Assembly: GCA_021798195.1 (NCBI GenBank)
Contig: JAJZYH010000005.1
Coordinates: 1-64,000, forward strand
Direction of reading: 5' to 3'
DNA from: Thermoplasmata archaeon
Lineage (GTDB): Archaea; Thermoplasmatota; Thermoplasmata; Lutacidiplasmatales; UBA184
DNA length: 64,000 bases
The translations under genes and the position numbers were made by a program. Positions 41,654-51,368 of the stretch are shown here, in pieces (the stretch's first letter is position 1; every line of letters starts with the position of its first letter). The notes under the pieces are model-generated. The model was given only the letters and a program-made list of their open reading frames with translations. It was not told the DNA's origin and did not search any database.

Positions 41654-42829
41654 GTGGTCGAGGAGTCTCGGGATCTGCGGGACAAGGCATTCCTCACCAT
41701 CCTGATCTTGGTGGGAGCTGCGGCCACGGCAAGCGGCCTGGTCCAGATCCTCTATGAGCCCTCACCGTCCCCCGCTGCTCTTTTCGACACGGCTCTGGGG
41801 CTTGCCGTCCTCCTCGTGACCGCCCTGTTCCTTGCCCCCTATGTGTTCCCCAAGACCTTCGGGATCCCCGTCGAAACGGCGGAGGTGGTCTCCCGCCCGT
41901 ACCTTCCTTACGCCATCGGGGCCCGCGCCGCTTCGCCCGCAGCCATGAGATCCCCCTCGTCGGAGCCCATGGCCCTCTCATCCCGCCCGCCGGAGGCGAC
42001 TGGGACCGGGATCCCGGGAGGGGCCACCATCCCCCGCGGAACGCCGCAATCTCCCCAGGAACCCGTGGTCCTGCCGCGGAAACCCATGCCGGACTCGTCC
42101 ATCACCGAGGGGAGGTTCCGCGTCCCGAGGATGCCCGAAAGCCCGCCTCCCCCCGATTACCTTGCGCCGGCCCCGGAGGAGGACGAACAGGGGACCACCC
42201 CGATCCCCCGGGAGGTCGACCAAGCGCTGGAGGACCTGGAGCGGATGGCACGCCGCCTTTCCTCCCCCCTCCCGAACGACGGCGCTTCCCACTCCGTTGC
42301 GGGTGGGACTCCGCGGGGCGCCCCTTCCCCGGCAAGGCAGGTTCCATCGGTGACCATGGGCCCCGAACTTTCCCGCTCGGGAGCTCCCGAACGTGTCCCA
42401 GTCCCTTCCAACACCTCTGCGCGCCCGGGGGAACGGCCGGAGGGGAGCGTTCCGTCCATGGCGCCGCCCGAGACGTTCCGCGAAGACGATGAAGAGTCGG
42501 CGGACCTCGCTCTTCTGGAACGAGAGCTGACACGTGTGCGCGGCATCATCCGGGGATCCCGACAGGCAGGGCAAGTCCCGGACCCGCTCGCACGGCAACT
42601 GCTGGGGGAGGAACCTGAGACGAACCCCATCCCGGAGACTGGGGCGAGGGCCCAGATGGCACGAACCAGCACCGGCCACCCTCCCGTACCTGTTTCCGGC
42701 ACGAAGGACCGTGACGGAGAGAAGGTCCTGGACCCCGAGTTGGAAGGCATCATGGAAGAAGTGGAAGCCTCCGTCCGCCAGGCTCTCCGACGGACGACCC
42801 CCTCCAACTCCCCCGATGGGAAGGCATGA
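41654..42829 (+). CDS. Two-TM protein with long disordered Pro-rich cytoplasmic domain
   Basis: 391 aa from GTG 41654. Two hydrophobic helices (FLTILILVGAAATASGLVQI and LFDTALGLAVLLVTALFLAPYVF), then ~300 residues of Pro/Ser/Glu-rich disorder with two short amphipathic helices (VDQALEDLERMARRL; LALLERELTRVRGIIRG) and a C-terminal helix. No domain recognised. Its stop overlaps the next start (ATGA), so the two membrane proteins are coupled. It follows the secreted paralogs on the same strand. Confidence 0.65.
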   Translation: MVEESRDLRDKAFLTILILVGAAATASGLVQILYEPSPSPAALFDTALGLAVLLVTALFLAPYVFPKTFGIPVETAEVVSRPYLPYAIGARAASPAAMRSPSSEPMALSSRPPEATGTGIPGGATIPRGTPQSPQEPVVLPRKPMPDSSITEGRFRVPRMPESPPPPDYLAPAPEEDEQGTTPIPREVDQALEDLERMARRLSSPLPNDGASHSVAGGTPRGAPSPARQVPSVTMGPELSRSGAPERVPVPSNTSARPGERPEGSVPSMAPPETFREDDEESADLALLERELTRVRGIIRGSRQAGQVPDPLARQLLGEEPETNPIPETGARAQMARTSTGHPPVPVSGTKDRDGEKVLDPELEGIMEEVEASVRQALRRTTPSNSPDGKA

Positions 42830-43212
42830 CGAAGGGAGGCCCTTCGGACCATCCTGGCGGGCTCCTGCTGGAGAGGGGCCGACGCGCCCGGGACCGCGAA
42901 CGCTATCGTGCGGGCTTCCAGATCCTCGCCCTTCTCACCGTCGTCGTGGCCGCCCTCGGGTACCTGGTGAAGGTGCCCCTCTCGGCGGTGGTCACGGCCC
43001 TGGCCGCGGCGGGGATCCTCTTTGCGGTGACCGAGCTGGTCTTCGCCACCGCCCCTCCGGTCGAAGCCACGGGACCCCAACTGCGCGTACTGCCTGGGAG
43101 CGTGGTCCGGTATGAACTCGGCCCCGGGCCGCCCTCAGATACCGGCTTGCGCCAGGATGAGGAGGATCCGGGCCAGCGCGATGACGGTGAGCAGGAACAG
43201 GGGAAGCAGTGA
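42826..43212 (+). CDS. Small two-TM protein coupled to the Pro-rich membrane protein
   Basis: 128 aa. Two hydrophobic helices (FQILALLTVVVAALGYLV; LSAVVTALAAAGILFAVTELVF), preceded by a basic segment and followed by a polar tail. ATGA overlap with the upstream gene. The last 78 nt run antisense to the 3' end of the next gene. Family unknown. Confidence 0.6.
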   Translation: MTKGGPSDHPGGLLLERGRRARDRERYRAGFQILALLTVVVAALGYLVKVPLSAVVTALAAAGILFAVTELVFATAPPVEATGPQLRVLPGSVVRYELGPGPPSDTGLRQDEEDPGQRDDGEQEQGKQ

Positions 43213-43830
43213 AAGGGCCAGCGCGCGGAGGCCGAAGACCGGACGCTGGAGCCGGGAGCGTTCTTCCAGGGCCAGGCCAAAGACCAGGGCGAGGAGCGCC
43301 ACCGGGGTCAGCACCTGAGCCTCCCCTTGGAACCCGAATGCGGGATCGCTCCCCGCCAGGATCCCCGTCAGCGCCCCCACCACCGAAACGCGGGTCAGGA
43401 TCTCCCGATGGAGAGCGGTGTCCTGAACGAAATACGCGGTGAGGACGAGGGACGATGTGACGGTGCTGGCGACGACCGTCCACAGGAGGACGTTGGTGAG
43501 GCCCGCGGGGGCCTGGCCGGGCGCGGGGAGAACGAACTGGACCACCAGGGAGGGGTAGAAGAGGGAGAAGACCGCCAGGGAAGAGGTGGCCAAGAAGATC
43601 CCCAAGGGAACCCCTGGAAGGGTGTTCACGCTGCAGTCCTCCTCGCATGTGAGGCGCCGGGACAGGCGGTCCTCGTGGATGCACCCGATGCAGCTCTCCC
43701 GTCGGTGAGGGAGGGCGCTCCTCCACGAGGCGCGCCACAGGAGGGTGGTGAGGATCGCCCCGATGCAGAGCGAGGTCAGCACCGGCAACGCGACCGCACC
43801 GACGTTCCCCCAGTCCAGAGTCAGTGACAC
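43135..43830 (-). CDS. Multi-pass membrane protein with Cys-rich loop, unknown
   Basis: 231 aa from GTG 43830, 25 nt after a TATA box. About five to six TM helices; between the first and second lies a Cys-rich loop (ESCIGCIHEDRLSRRLTCEED, then CSV). The arrangement faintly recalls VKOR-like redox proteins, but their active-site CxxC in a TM helix is missing, so no function is claimed. Downstream of the MTHFS-like gene on the same strand. Confidence 0.65.
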   Translation of the reverse strand: MSLTLDWGNVGAVALPVLTSLCIGAILTTLLWRASWRSALPHRRESCIGCIHEDRLSRRLTCEEDCSVNTLPGVPLGIFLATSSLAVFSLFYPSLVVQFVLPAPGQAPAGLTNVLLWTVVASTVTSSLVLTAYFVQDTALHREILTRVSVVGALTGILAGSDPAFGFQGEAQVLTPVALLALVFGLALEERSRLQRPVFGLRALALSLLPLFLLTVIALARILLILAQAGI

Positions 43831-43850
43831 GACGAATCCATTTCCATGGC

Positions 43851-43860
43851 AAAATTTGAA
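43851..43860 (-). promoter_or_regulatory. TATA box for the Cys-loop membrane protein
   Basis: TTCAAATTTT on the minus strand, ~25 nt before GTG 43830, so this gene has its own promoter despite the gene upstream. Confidence 0.45.
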
Positions 43861-43861
43861 C

Positions 43862-44659
43862 CTATCGATGGGGAGGATCGGTTCGGGAGCCGGGCCGGAG
43901 AACCCGAGAGAGATAGGCGCTCAGCCAGGGGATCGCCTGCTGGACGGCTGTACTCATTTCCTCGGGGAGGATCCCGGTGGGCCGGGGGAGGACCGGGGGG
44001 ACCCGCTCCAGGGCAGAGGGGGTCGCCACCAAATCCAGAGGGACATCGTGGAGGGTCCATGGAAGCGGCCGCGGGATGCGCTGGAGAGGGTGGATCGTGG
44101 TGGCCACGGACGTAGAGGAATCCACCTTCCCTTCCATGGCGAGCAGGGCGAACTCGAGGTCCGCGTACCCTCCCCCTTTCCCCACCCTCTCGCCCCGGTC
44201 TCCCACCGCGACGCTCCCCGCCACCACGAGATCGACATGCGGGACGTCCTTCGGAGGGCGCGGGACGCCATGGGAGAGGGCGGCCTGGATGGTGGGAACC
44301 AGGTGGGAACCCCGGGGAAAGAGGCGGAAGCAGGAGGGGTCCGTGAGCCGTGGAACCGACATGACGAGCTGCTTTCCGGAGCGGACCACGAGCGTCCTCA
44401 GCGGGAGCTGCGGGGCATCGGGATTCACCTTGACGACCTCGGCCCTCTCAAATTCCGGGGTCTCCGAGAGCTTCTTAGCCGCCTCGGCTGCCCCGTCGAA
44501 ATTGGGGATCCGGTCCTCGATGGGGAAGGGGAAGCGGGCCACCCCCTCCGACCGCATCCGGGTCCACGTCTCACGACGGATCCGTGCCTTCTCCCCCTCG
44601 ATGCGTCGTCGGTCCTCTTCCCCCAGACGGGGCGGAGTTCCCCTCCGGATTTCGGCCAA
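43862..44659 (-). CDS. 5-formyltetrahydrofolate cyclo-ligase family protein
   Basis: 265 aa from TTG 44659, preceded by GAGGTGG about 8 nt upstream. Converts 5-formyl-THF to 5,10-methenyl-THF in characterised members. Visible: N-terminal basic helix (KARIRRETWTRM), PNFDGAAEAAKKL, and the ATP-site motif VGDRGERVGKGGGYADLEFALL. Archaeal members of COG0212 are longer and less studied. It supplies the same methenyl-THF pool as FolD at 4.3 kb, which matters because that FolD seems to lack cyclohydrolase activity. Confidence 0.85.
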   Translation of the reverse strand: MAEIRRGTPPRLGEEDRRRIEGEKARIRRETWTRMRSEGVARFPFPIEDRIPNFDGAAEAAKKLSETPEFERAEVVKVNPDAPQLPLRTLVVRSGKQLVMSVPRLTDPSCFRLFPRGSHLVPTIQAALSHGVPRPPKDVPHVDLVVAGSVAVGDRGERVGKGGGYADLEFALLAMEGKVDSSTSVATTIHPLQRIPRPLPWTLHDVPLDLVATPSALERVPPVLPRPTGILPEEMSTAVQQAIPWLSAYLSRVLRPGSRTDPPHR

Positions 44660-44871
44660 GGGACCACCTCAGAGCGCCATCGGGGAGCCAGCGGATGGGC
44701 TCCGATGGCCCCGCCTTGCCTGAAGGGAACCCGTCACCCGGACGGGCGCGTTGGAATGCGGTCCCCCGCCCGGACAGAGGGGACCGGGTCCCAGAACCGT
44801 AGGCGGGACTTCCTTCTGCACGTCGACCGGCCCCCGGAGAGACCACCCTCCTCTTCCCATGGAACGGGGGA

Positions 44872-44881
44872 GCCTTAAAAT
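44872..44881 (+). promoter_or_regulatory. TATA box for top6B-top6A
   Basis: GCCTTAAAAT, ~30 nt before ATG 44908; leaderless operon transcript predicted. Confidence 0.55.
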
Positions 44882-44907
44882 CCCCCATCTGGTGGTTCCA
44901 TCACCGA

Positions 44908-46944
44908 ATGCCCGCCAAACGCACTCTCGCGGAAGAACTGGCCTCGCGGCAGCGGGAGATCTCGGTCGCGGAGTTCTTCGAGAGGAACCGGCAGATCCTG
45001 GGGTTCGACAACCCGCAGAGAGCCCTTTTGACCACGGTCAAGGAAGCCGTGGACAACTCCCTCGATGCCTGCGAGGAAGCCCGAGTCCTGCCCGAGGTCT
45101 CCGTGGAGATCTCCAAGGTGTCGGAGGACCGGCTGCGGATCGCGGTGGAGGACAACGGGCCGGGCATCCTGCGCCGGGAGATCCCCAACGTGTTCGGCCG
45201 CCTACTCTATGGCTCCCGGTTCCATGCGAACCGGCAAGCCCGTGGGCAGCAGGGGATCGGGATCTCGGCCGCCGTGCTGTACGCGGGGCTCACCACCGCC
45301 ACGGCGGCCCACATCATCTCCAAGGTCCCCGAAGAGCCGGCGGCCCACGACCTGGAGCTTGTCCTGGACACCGCGAAGAACATGCCCCGGGTCGTCCGGG
45401 AGGATGTCTCCCTGTGGGGCGACAAGGAACGGGGGACCCGGGTGGAGCTCACCATCCGGGCTCGCTACCAGAGGGGACGGCAGTCCCCCTATGAGTACCT
45501 CCGGGGCACCGCCATCGTGAATCCCCATGCCCGGATCATCCTCCTGGAACCGGACGGGACACGGACCACGTGGGAGAGGGCCACCACCGACCTTCCGGTC
45601 CTCCCCAAGGAGATCCCTCCCCACCCGCACGGGCTGGAACTGGGGGAGCTCGTCCAGCGCCTCCGCCGGACCCGCTCCCCGTCGCTGGCGAGCTTCCTGA
45701 CCGATGAACTCTCCGGGGTCACCCGCAGGGCCTGCTCCGAGGTGTTGACGCTGGCGAGGCTTTCGGGACGTGAGGCCCCGGCCTCCTTGGAGGGCGCCGC
45801 CATCGAGCAATTGCTGGCGGCCCTCAAGGCGGCATCCATCGCCCCGCCCTCGTCCGAATGTCTCTCGCCCATCGGGCCCATGCTGATCAAGCGCGGTCTC
45901 AAGAACGTGCTGGGGACCCTGCGGCCGGATTTCTATGCCCCTCCCGTGACGCGCCCTCCCAAGGTCCATAGTGGATGCCCCTTCGTTGTGGAGGTGGGCC
46001 TCGTGTATGGGGGGGACCTGCCTCCGGACCAGCCGATCCAACTCCTGCGGTTTGCGAACCGCGTCCCGCTCTTGTTCCAGCAGGGGGCCTGCGCCATCAC
46101 ATCCGCCGTGGCGGGCATCGATTGGCGGCGCTACGGCTTGGAGCAGAAGACGGGGGCGCTTCCCGTGGGCCCGGTCCTCCTTCTGGTGCATGTGGCCTCC
46201 ACCAAGATCCCATTCACCTCGGAGGCGAAGGAGGCCATCGCCGAGACGGAAGACATCTCCCGGGAAGTGGAACTGGCCGTCCAGTCTGCGGCGCGGAGCC
46301 TCAAGCTGCACCTGTCCCGCCGCATCCGGCGATCCATGGCGCAGGAGAAGTTCGCCATCATCCGGCGGATCCTGCCCAAGCTCGCCGAGAAGGCGAGCGG
46401 GCTCGTGGAGAGACCCGTCCCCGACCTCACGCCCGTCATCACCCGCATCATGGACGTGGTGACCGTGGAGTCCCAGGGAGGAGGGAAGGACCCCGAAGCG
46501 GCCTCGGACCGCTATCTATTGGAACTCACCAATTACACGGCGCGCCTCCGGAGGCTCGAGGTCTTCCTCGAGGTACCCCTGGAGGCCCTCGCGGAAGGGT
46601 TCTCGGCCACCCCGGCGCCGGCCTCGGTGCAACCGGAATCGGGCCGTGTCTCATGGGAGGTCATGAAACTCGACCCCAGCGCGCGGACGCGCCTCGAGCT
46701 CCACTGGCCCAAGGGGGTCGCCCTGGAACCCTCGGACATCGACGTCTATGTCGCGGGGGTGGACGACGCCCACCTTCTGGGGGCGGACCCGCTCCCGGGA
46801 GACTGGGATGTCCGGTTGCCCGCCGCGCTGGTGGAGGCGGCCGAGAACGCGGAGAGCGCCCCCGAGAAGCTTTCCCCCGATGAGGAGGAACTCGATTACG
46901 ATGCCACCGAAAGGAAAGAGTCCGTCAGCCAGGACGAAGACTGA
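44908..46944 (+). CDS. top6B: DNA topoisomerase VI subunit B
   Basis: 678 aa, longer than the ~530-660 usual. ATPase subunit of the type IIB topoisomerase that decatenates and relaxes DNA. GHKL motifs: [10 protein letters not shown] (Glu base, Mg-binding Asn), [18 protein letters not shown]; then H2TH and the transducer domain with the switch lysine in [13 protein letters not shown]-terminal extension from ~560 includes a beta-rich Ig-like part ([20 protein letters not shown]) and an acidic tail. Overlaps top6A by 44 nt. Confidence 0.97.
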   Translation: MPAKRTLAEELASRQREISVAEFFERNRQILGFDNPQRALLTTVKEAVDNSLDACEEARVLPEVSVEISKVSEDRLRIAVEDNGPGILRREIPNVFGRLLYGSRFHANRQARGQQGIGISAAVLYAGLTTATAAHIISKVPEEPAAHDLELVLDTAKNMPRVVREDVSLWGDKERGTRVELTIRARYQRGRQSPYEYLRGTAIVNPHARIILLEPDGTRTTWERATTDLPVLPKEIPPHPHGLELGELVQRLRRTRSPSLASFLTDELSGVTRRACSEVLTLARLSGREAPASLEGAAIEQLLAALKAASIAPPSSECLSPIGPMLIKRGLKNVLGTLRPDFYAPPVTRPPKVHSGCPFVVEVGLVYGGDLPPDQPIQLLRFANRVPLLFQQGACAITSAVAGIDWRRYGLEQKTGALPVGPVLLLVHVASTKIPFTSEAKEAIAETEDISREVELAVQSAARSLKLHLSRRIRRSMAQEKFAIIRRILPKLAEKASGLVERPVPDLTPVITRIMDVVTVESQGGGKDPEAASDRYLLELTNYTARLRRLEVFLEVPLEALAEGFSATPAPASVQPESGRVSWEVMKLDPSARTRLELHWPKGVALEPSDIDVYVAGVDDAHLLGADPLPGDWDVRLPAALVEAAENAESAPEKLSPDEEELDYDATERKESVSQDED

Positions 46945-48043
46945 TCCCGCGCTGCTCCGGGCTTCGCGCGAGGCCCTGCGGCCGACCCTCCAGCTCGCCG
47001 AGCAGATCTACGGGCAGTTGGACAAGGGGGAGATCCCCCGCATGCGGCTCCCCCTCCGGACCAAGCAGAACATCCAGTTCAACCTCCGGGACGGGGTCTG
47101 GAAGCTCGGGAACCAGACGGGAGTCCGCTCGGCGCGGAAGCTCGACGGAGCCCTCATGCTCCTGCGGACCTTCTGGCTCGTGGATTTCATCCAGGAGATG
47201 GCCCGGGAGAGCAAGACCTCCACCCTCCGGGAACTCTACTACATCTCCGAGCAATGGGAGGACGCCAAGTTCCACTCCGAGGATGAGTCGAACCTCCTGG
47301 TGGAGGATCTCGAGGTGCTCTGCGAGCGCCTGCGGGAGGACTTCCGCCTCCATCCCGAGGAGAATGGGGCCTCCGTCATCGGGGACCTCACCCTGGAGGA
47401 AGTGAACCGGAAGGGGATCAAGAAGAGGATCAACTGCCGGGACGACGTGGGGGACGGGGGATACCAGCTTCCCAACAACGTGGAGAAGGAGAAGATCACG
47501 TTCCGGGGGACCGGGGCCAAGTTCATCCTCGCCATCGAATGCGGGGGCATGGTGGACCGCCTTGCCGAGAACGGGTTCGACGAGGAGTTCCAAGCGCTCC
47601 TGGTCCACCTCAAGGGACAGCCGGCCCGGTCCACGCGGCGGTTCCTCAAGCGGCTCAACGAGGAGCTCAAGCTCCCGGTGGTGATCTTCACCGACGGAGA
47701 CCCCTGGTCCTTCCGGATCTACGCTTCCGTCGCCTATGGGGCCATCAAGACGGCGCACCTTTCCTCCTACCTCGCCACCCCTTCGGCGGAGTTCCTGGGG
47801 GTCACCGCCTCGGACATCGAGAACTACAAGCTTCCCAGCGACAAGCTGAGCGACGTCGACGTGCGGGCCCTCAAGGCGGAACTTTCCGACCCCCGGTTCA
47901 ACACCGAGCAATGGAAGAGCGAGATCGAACTCATGCTCCGGATCGGGAAGAAGGCGGAGCAGCAATCCCTCGCCAAATATGGCCTGAACTACGTGACCCA
48001 GACCTATCTCCCCGAAAAGCTCACCGAGATGGGCGTGCTCTAG
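46901..48043 (+). CDS. top6A: DNA topoisomerase VI subunit A (Spo11-like)
   Basis: 380 aa from ATG 46901, with GAGGAGG upstream inside top6B. DNA-cleaving subunit: winged-helix catalytic tyrosine in LRELYYISE (Tyr113/114), Toprim metal site with Glu in [10 protein letters not shown] and DxD-like FTDGDPW. Length and order are normal for archaea. Coupled to top6B. Confidence 0.97.
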   Translation: MPPKGKSPSARTKTDPALLRASREALRPTLQLAEQIYGQLDKGEIPRMRLPLRTKQNIQFNLRDGVWKLGNQTGVRSARKLDGALMLLRTFWLVDFIQEMARESKTSTLRELYYISEQWEDAKFHSEDESNLLVEDLEVLCERLREDFRLHPEENGASVIGDLTLEEVNRKGIKKRINCRDDVGDGGYQLPNNVEKEKITFRGTGAKFILAIECGGMVDRLAENGFDEEFQALLVHLKGQPARSTRRFLKRLNEELKLPVVIFTDGDPWSFRIYASVAYGAIKTAHLSSYLATPSAEFLGVTASDIENYKLPSDKLSDVDVRALKAELSDPRFNTEQWKSEIELMLRIGKKAEQQSLAKYGLNYVTQTYLPEKLTEMGVL

Positions 48044-48097
48044 GCCCCCTCCGCCTCGACCTTGCCGGAAGAGGTCTCCGGGGAGCGGGAAGTGGGC

Positions 48098-48538
48098 TCA
48101 CTCCTCGAGGGGGGGAGGGAGTCCCAGCGCGTTTCGGCCCTCCGCATCGAGCGCCGTCCCGGTGTAGGGGGACGGGATGTAGATCTCCAGGTCCCCCGGG
48201 AAGTGCGTGGTGGTGAACTCGATCCCCCGCTCCGTGAACCGGGGACCCGGGCGGACGGCCTCCGAGGAGATGTCGGGAAGCGTTCCCGGGGAAGGGCCGG
48301 CTCGTCTGCCATCCCGTGCGACCCGGAGGATGTCCTGGGACCGGTCCAGCACGACCCAGTCCTTCGGCACGAGGACCCAGCGCCGGATGAGCTTGGGGCG
48401 GAGCTTGGCCTCGCTCTCGGTTTCCCTCCTCGTGAAGAGGACGAACTCGGTCCCGCCGAGGGCCACGACCCGATCGAACCCGAAGCTCGCGTTGAGAAAG
48501 TTCAGGACATTGGAGCTGAGGTCCTCCTCTTCCAGCAC
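48098..48538 (-). CDS. Hypothetical protein
   Basis: 146 aa from GTG 48538, with GGGAGGTGG ~9 nt upstream. Folded-looking alpha/beta N-terminal half (VLNFLNASFGFDRVVALGGTEFVLFTRRE, LIRRWVLVPKDWVVLD) and a beta-rich C-terminal half. No domain recognised. Convergent with top6A (54-nt gap), divergent from eL41. Confidence 0.65.
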   Translation of the reverse strand: MLEEEDLSSNVLNFLNASFGFDRVVALGGTEFVLFTRRETESEAKLRPKLIRRWVLVPKDWVVLDRSQDILRVARDGRRAGPSPGTLPDISSEAVRPGPRFTERGIEFTTTHFPGDLEIYIPSPYTGTALDAEGRNALGLPPPLEE

Positions 48539-48577
48539 CGTGGAGCCACCTCCCTTGGGGTCCCCTTCGCGGCGAGG

Positions 48578-48585
48578 CCTTAAGC
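48578..48585 (-). promoter_or_regulatory. TATA-like element for the hypothetical at 48098
   Basis: GGCTTAAG on the minus strand, ~43 nt before GTG 48538; leaves a short leader with a ribosome site. Confidence 0.35.
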
Positions 48586-48648
48586 CATTCGGTCCGGTGG
48601 GTCTCCTTGCCCCCGGCCCACGCGTTCCCGTCCTCGGAGACCGGTAAC

Positions 48649-48658
48649 GTTAAAAAGA
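48649..48658 (+). promoter_or_regulatory. TATA box for eL41
   Basis: CGTTAAAAAG, ~47 nt before ATG 48699; predicts a ~20-nt leader that contains GGAAGGA. Confidence 0.45.
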
Positions 48659-48698
48659 GGTGCCTTGTAGGGCGGCCCGTTCCCTCGGAAGGACCTGA

Positions 48699-48806
48699 AT
48701 GAAACGCAGTTCACGCGTCTGGAAGAAGCGGGGCCACATGCGTTGGAAGTGGCGGAAGAAACGCATGCGGCGACGCATGAGAAGCCAGCGGATGCGGACC
48801 CAGTGA
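48699..48806 (+). CDS. rpl41e: Ribosomal protein eL41
   Basis: 35 aa, too short for the ORF track: MKRSSRVWKKRGH then MRWKWRKKRMRRRMRSQRMR. The Arg/Lys/Met/Trp pattern (WRKKRMRR) is that of eL41, the tiny single-helix protein at the ribosomal subunit interface. Homologs are about 25 aa, so the internal ATG 48738 (22 aa) could be the true start; the ribosome site GGAAGGA sits before ATG 48699. A TATA box precedes it. Confidence 0.8.
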   Translation: MKRSSRVWKKRGHMRWKWRKKRMRRRMRSQRMRTQ

Positions 48807-48899
48807 AGTTGGGTTCGCAGACGGGCGCCGGTGGGGGGTTTCAATCCCCGCACCAACCCTTTCCTCGACTGTCCACGACCCCTCGCGGGGGGATCCGGT

Positions 48900-49112
48900 T
48901 CATCGGCCCAGTCGTTCCAGTTCCCGCTCCTTCCGGGTCGACTTCTTCCACTCCTTGTAATGGGCCTTGCACAGATGCGTCCGGCGGGTCTCCCCCAGCG
49001 TGGGGAATGCCTTCCGCGCCTCCGCCGTGGCGAGGGAGCGGTGGGACGCCTCGGAGCAGCCCGGGATGTCACAGGAAACTCCTTCCCCCGGGGGAACCGG
49101 ATCCGGGCTCAT
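48900..49112 (-). CDS. Small zinc-finger-like protein, unknown function
   Basis: 70 aa from ATG 49112. CDIPGCSEASHRSL... and THLCKAHYKEWKKSTRKERE give C-x4-C, C-x2-H, a likely zinc site, with a basic C-terminal helix as in nucleic-acid-binding mini-proteins. Starts 7 nt after the sucD stop on the same strand, so probably the last gene of sucC-sucD-orf. The rest of the longer ORF in this frame is a sucD shadow. Confidence 0.65.
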   Translation of the reverse strand: MSPDPVPPGEGVSCDIPGCSEASHRSLATAEARKAFPTLGETRRTHLCKAHYKEWKKSTRKERELERLGR

Positions 49113-49119
49113 GCCCCGT

Positions 49120-50004
49120 TCACCCCCCGTGAAGGACCTGCCGCACCAGGTCGGGGATCTCGTACGGGAACCGGGCCACGTGGACCCCCGCCCGGGTGAG
49201 CGCCTCCACCTTGCTCTCGGCGGTGCCCCGCCCCCGGCTGATGATGGCGCCGGCATGCCCCATGCGTTTGCCCGAGGGGGCCGACCGGCCGGCGATGTAC
49301 GCCACGGCCGGCTTGCCGAAGCGGGAGTGGATGTAATCCGCCGCTTCCTCCTCGGCCACGCCTCCGATCTCCCCCACCAGGACCACCGCGTCGGTCCCGG
49401 GGTCGTTGTGGAACATTTCGAGGGCCTCCACGAAGGTCGTCCCGGGGACGGGATCTCCTCCGAGACCAATGCAGGTGGATTGGCCGATCCCCGCCTCCGA
49501 GAGGCTGTTCACGATCTCATAGGTGAGGGTCCCACTGCGGCTGATGACCCCCACCCGTCCGGGCCGGAAGATCATGTTGGGGATGATCCCGATCTTGCTC
49601 CCCTTGGCCGGTCCGGGCGTCGCAACCCCGGGGCAGTTGGGTCCGATGATCCGGGTCCCGTGGACCCGGCCGTAATAGAGCATGGAGAGCATGTCGTGGA
49701 ACGGGATGTGCTCCGTGATGATGGCCGCGAGGGGGATCCCGGCGTCCACCGCCTCGATGAAGGCGTCCCGGGCAAACGGAGCGGGGACGAAGATGGTGGT
49801 GGCGTTGGCGCCGGTCGCCCGGACCGCCTCCTGGACCGAGTTGAACACGGGGACGCCCTCCACCGTGCTTCCCCCCTTGCCGGGAGTGACCCCCGCCACG
49901 ACCTCCGTGCCGAAGCTCTTCATGTTCCGGGTATGGATGGTCCCCTGGTGGCCGGTGATCCCCTGGACCACCACCTTGGTCTCGGGCCCCACCAGGACGC
50001 TCAT
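49120..50004 (-). CDS. sucD: Succinyl-CoA synthetase alpha subunit
   Basis: 294 aa from ATG 50004. TCA-cycle substrate-level phosphorylation. CoA-binding Rossmann part [22 protein letters not shown], and the phospho-His loop [22 protein letters not shown] also conserved. ATGA overlap with sucC. Full length. Confidence 0.97.
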   Translation of the reverse strand: MSVLVGPETKVVVQGITGHQGTIHTRNMKSFGTEVVAGVTPGKGGSTVEGVPVFNSVQEAVRATGANATTIFVPAPFARDAFIEAVDAGIPLAAIITEHIPFHDMLSMLYYGRVHGTRIIGPNCPGVATPGPAKGSKIGIIPNMIFRPGRVGVISRSGTLTYEIVNSLSEAGIGQSTCIGLGGDPVPGTTFVEALEMFHNDPGTDAVVLVGEIGGVAEEEAADYIHSRFGKPAVAYIAGRSAPSGKRMGHAGAIISRGRGTAESKVEALTRAGVHVARFPYEIPDLVRQVLHGG

Positions 50005-51185
50005 GAAGCGCCTCCCGGGGCCGGGATGGCCTCCGACGGGGGGGCGGGACCCCCTGGGTTCCTCCCGTTCCTCTCGAGGGCCACCACCTGCCGGGCCGCT
50101 TCCGCGAGGCTGGTGAAGGAACCCACCCCCGCCTTCCGGAGGATCTCCACCCCCTCCTTCTCGTTGTTCCCGCGGATCCGGGCCACGAGGGGGAACTTGG
50201 GAGGCGCGAGCCGCATCGCCTCCACGAGCCCGTTGGCCACGGTGTCGCAGCGGGTGACCCCTCCGAAGATGTTGATGAACACCACCTTGGGGTGGGCCTC
50301 GCTCATGAGGAGGAATGCCTCGGCGACCTTCTTGGGGTCGTCGGTCCCCCCCAGGTCGAGGAAGACCCCGGGGGCACCCCCTTCCTGGGAGAGGACGTCG
50401 AGAGTGGCCATGGTGATCCCCGCCCCGTTGGCGATGACGCCGATGTCCCCTCCGATCTCCACGAAGGCGATCCCCTTCTCGTGGGCCTTTGCCTCGAGAG
50501 GGGTCAGGTCCCCGGTCAGTTTCTCGTACTCCGGATGGCGGAAGAGGGCGTCGTCCTCGATGATGACCTTGGAATCCAGGGCCACCAGGGCTCCCCCCAC
50601 CAGGGCAAGAGGGTTGATCTCCACGAGTTCCGCGTCCTCCATGACGAAGATCCTCCACAGGGCCTGGAGCGTGGCATCCAGGGAGGGGTTCGCGGACGGG
50701 GGAAGGCCGAGGGCCGCCGCGACCTCCCGCCTCTGGTAGCTCACGAGACCCACCATGGGGTCGATGGGGATCTTGAGGATCTTCTCATCGGGGACCGTCT
50801 CGATCTCCATGCCACCGGACGCGCTGGCCATGAGGAGGGGAAGACGGCGGGAACGGTCCAGGGTCAGGGAGACATAGAACTCCCGGGCGATGGGGAGCTT
50901 CTCCTCGAGAAGCACCTGACGCACCCTTTCTCCCTTGAACTCCTGGCCCAGGATCCCGCCGGCCCGAGACCCTGCCTCCTCCGGGGTCTCCGCGAACTGG
51001 ACCGCCCCCCCCTTGCCGCGGCCGCCGGACAGCACCTGGGCCTTGATGACGCAGGGGAGGGGGACCTTGCCCTGCGCCACGAGATCCCGCGCCTCGTTCG
51101 CCGAAGTTGCCACGTGTCCCCGGGGCAAGGGGATCCCGTACTTCCGGAAGATCTCCTTCCCGCGGTATTCGGCCAGCTTCACCAT
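50001..51185 (-). CDS. sucC: Succinyl-CoA synthetase beta subunit
   Basis: 394 aa from ATG 51185. ATP-grasp subunit: [18 protein letters not shown] at the N-terminus, [13 protein letters not shown] (nucleotide loop), [10 protein letters not shown], and the C-terminal [20 protein letters not shown] ribosome site and TATA box are upstream; the longer ORF to 52445 is a coaBC shadow. ATGA overlap with sucD. Confidence 0.97.
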   Translation of the reverse strand: MVKLAEYRGKEIFRKYGIPLPRGHVATSANEARDLVAQGKVPLPCVIKAQVLSGGRGKGGAVQFAETPEEAGSRAGGILGQEFKGERVRQVLLEEKLPIAREFYVSLTLDRSRRLPLLMASASGGMEIETVPDEKILKIPIDPMVGLVSYQRREVAAALGLPPSANPSLDATLQALWRIFVMEDAELVEINPLALVGGALVALDSKVIIEDDALFRHPEYEKLTGDLTPLEAKAHEKGIAFVEIGGDIGVIANGAGITMATLDVLSQEGGAPGVFLDLGGTDDPKKVAEAFLLMSEAHPKVVFINIFGGVTRCDTVANGLVEAMRLAPPKFPLVARIRGNNEKEGVEILRKAGVGSFTSLAEAARQVVALERNGRNPGGPAPPSEAIPAPGGAS

Positions 51186-51219
51186 GGAAAGACGCCTCGG
51201 GAGGTCGCGACGGGTGCGG

Positions 51220-51229
51220 GAGTATAAGG
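51220..51229 (-). promoter_or_regulatory. TATA box for sucCD
   Basis: CCTTATACTC on the minus strand ~40 nt before ATG 51185. GTGCG and CGCAC (51214, 51237) flank it as a weak inverted repeat. Confidence 0.45.
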
Positions 51230-51368
51230 TTTGCATCGCACGGCGCGCCGGGCGGTCCCCGGAATGCCCCGGGGCGCCTGTTCCCCGCCGAAATCTATTA
51301 GGCGGGACGACCCTGCGCTGGCCAACAAGAGGGGGGCCAGGTCCGCCTTGCCCCCTCGCCCCGGACCC

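Noticed and set aside
43135-43830. VKOR assignment for the Cys-loop membrane protein
   Set aside because: Cys-rich loop is suggestive but the TM CxxC active site of VKOR is absent.
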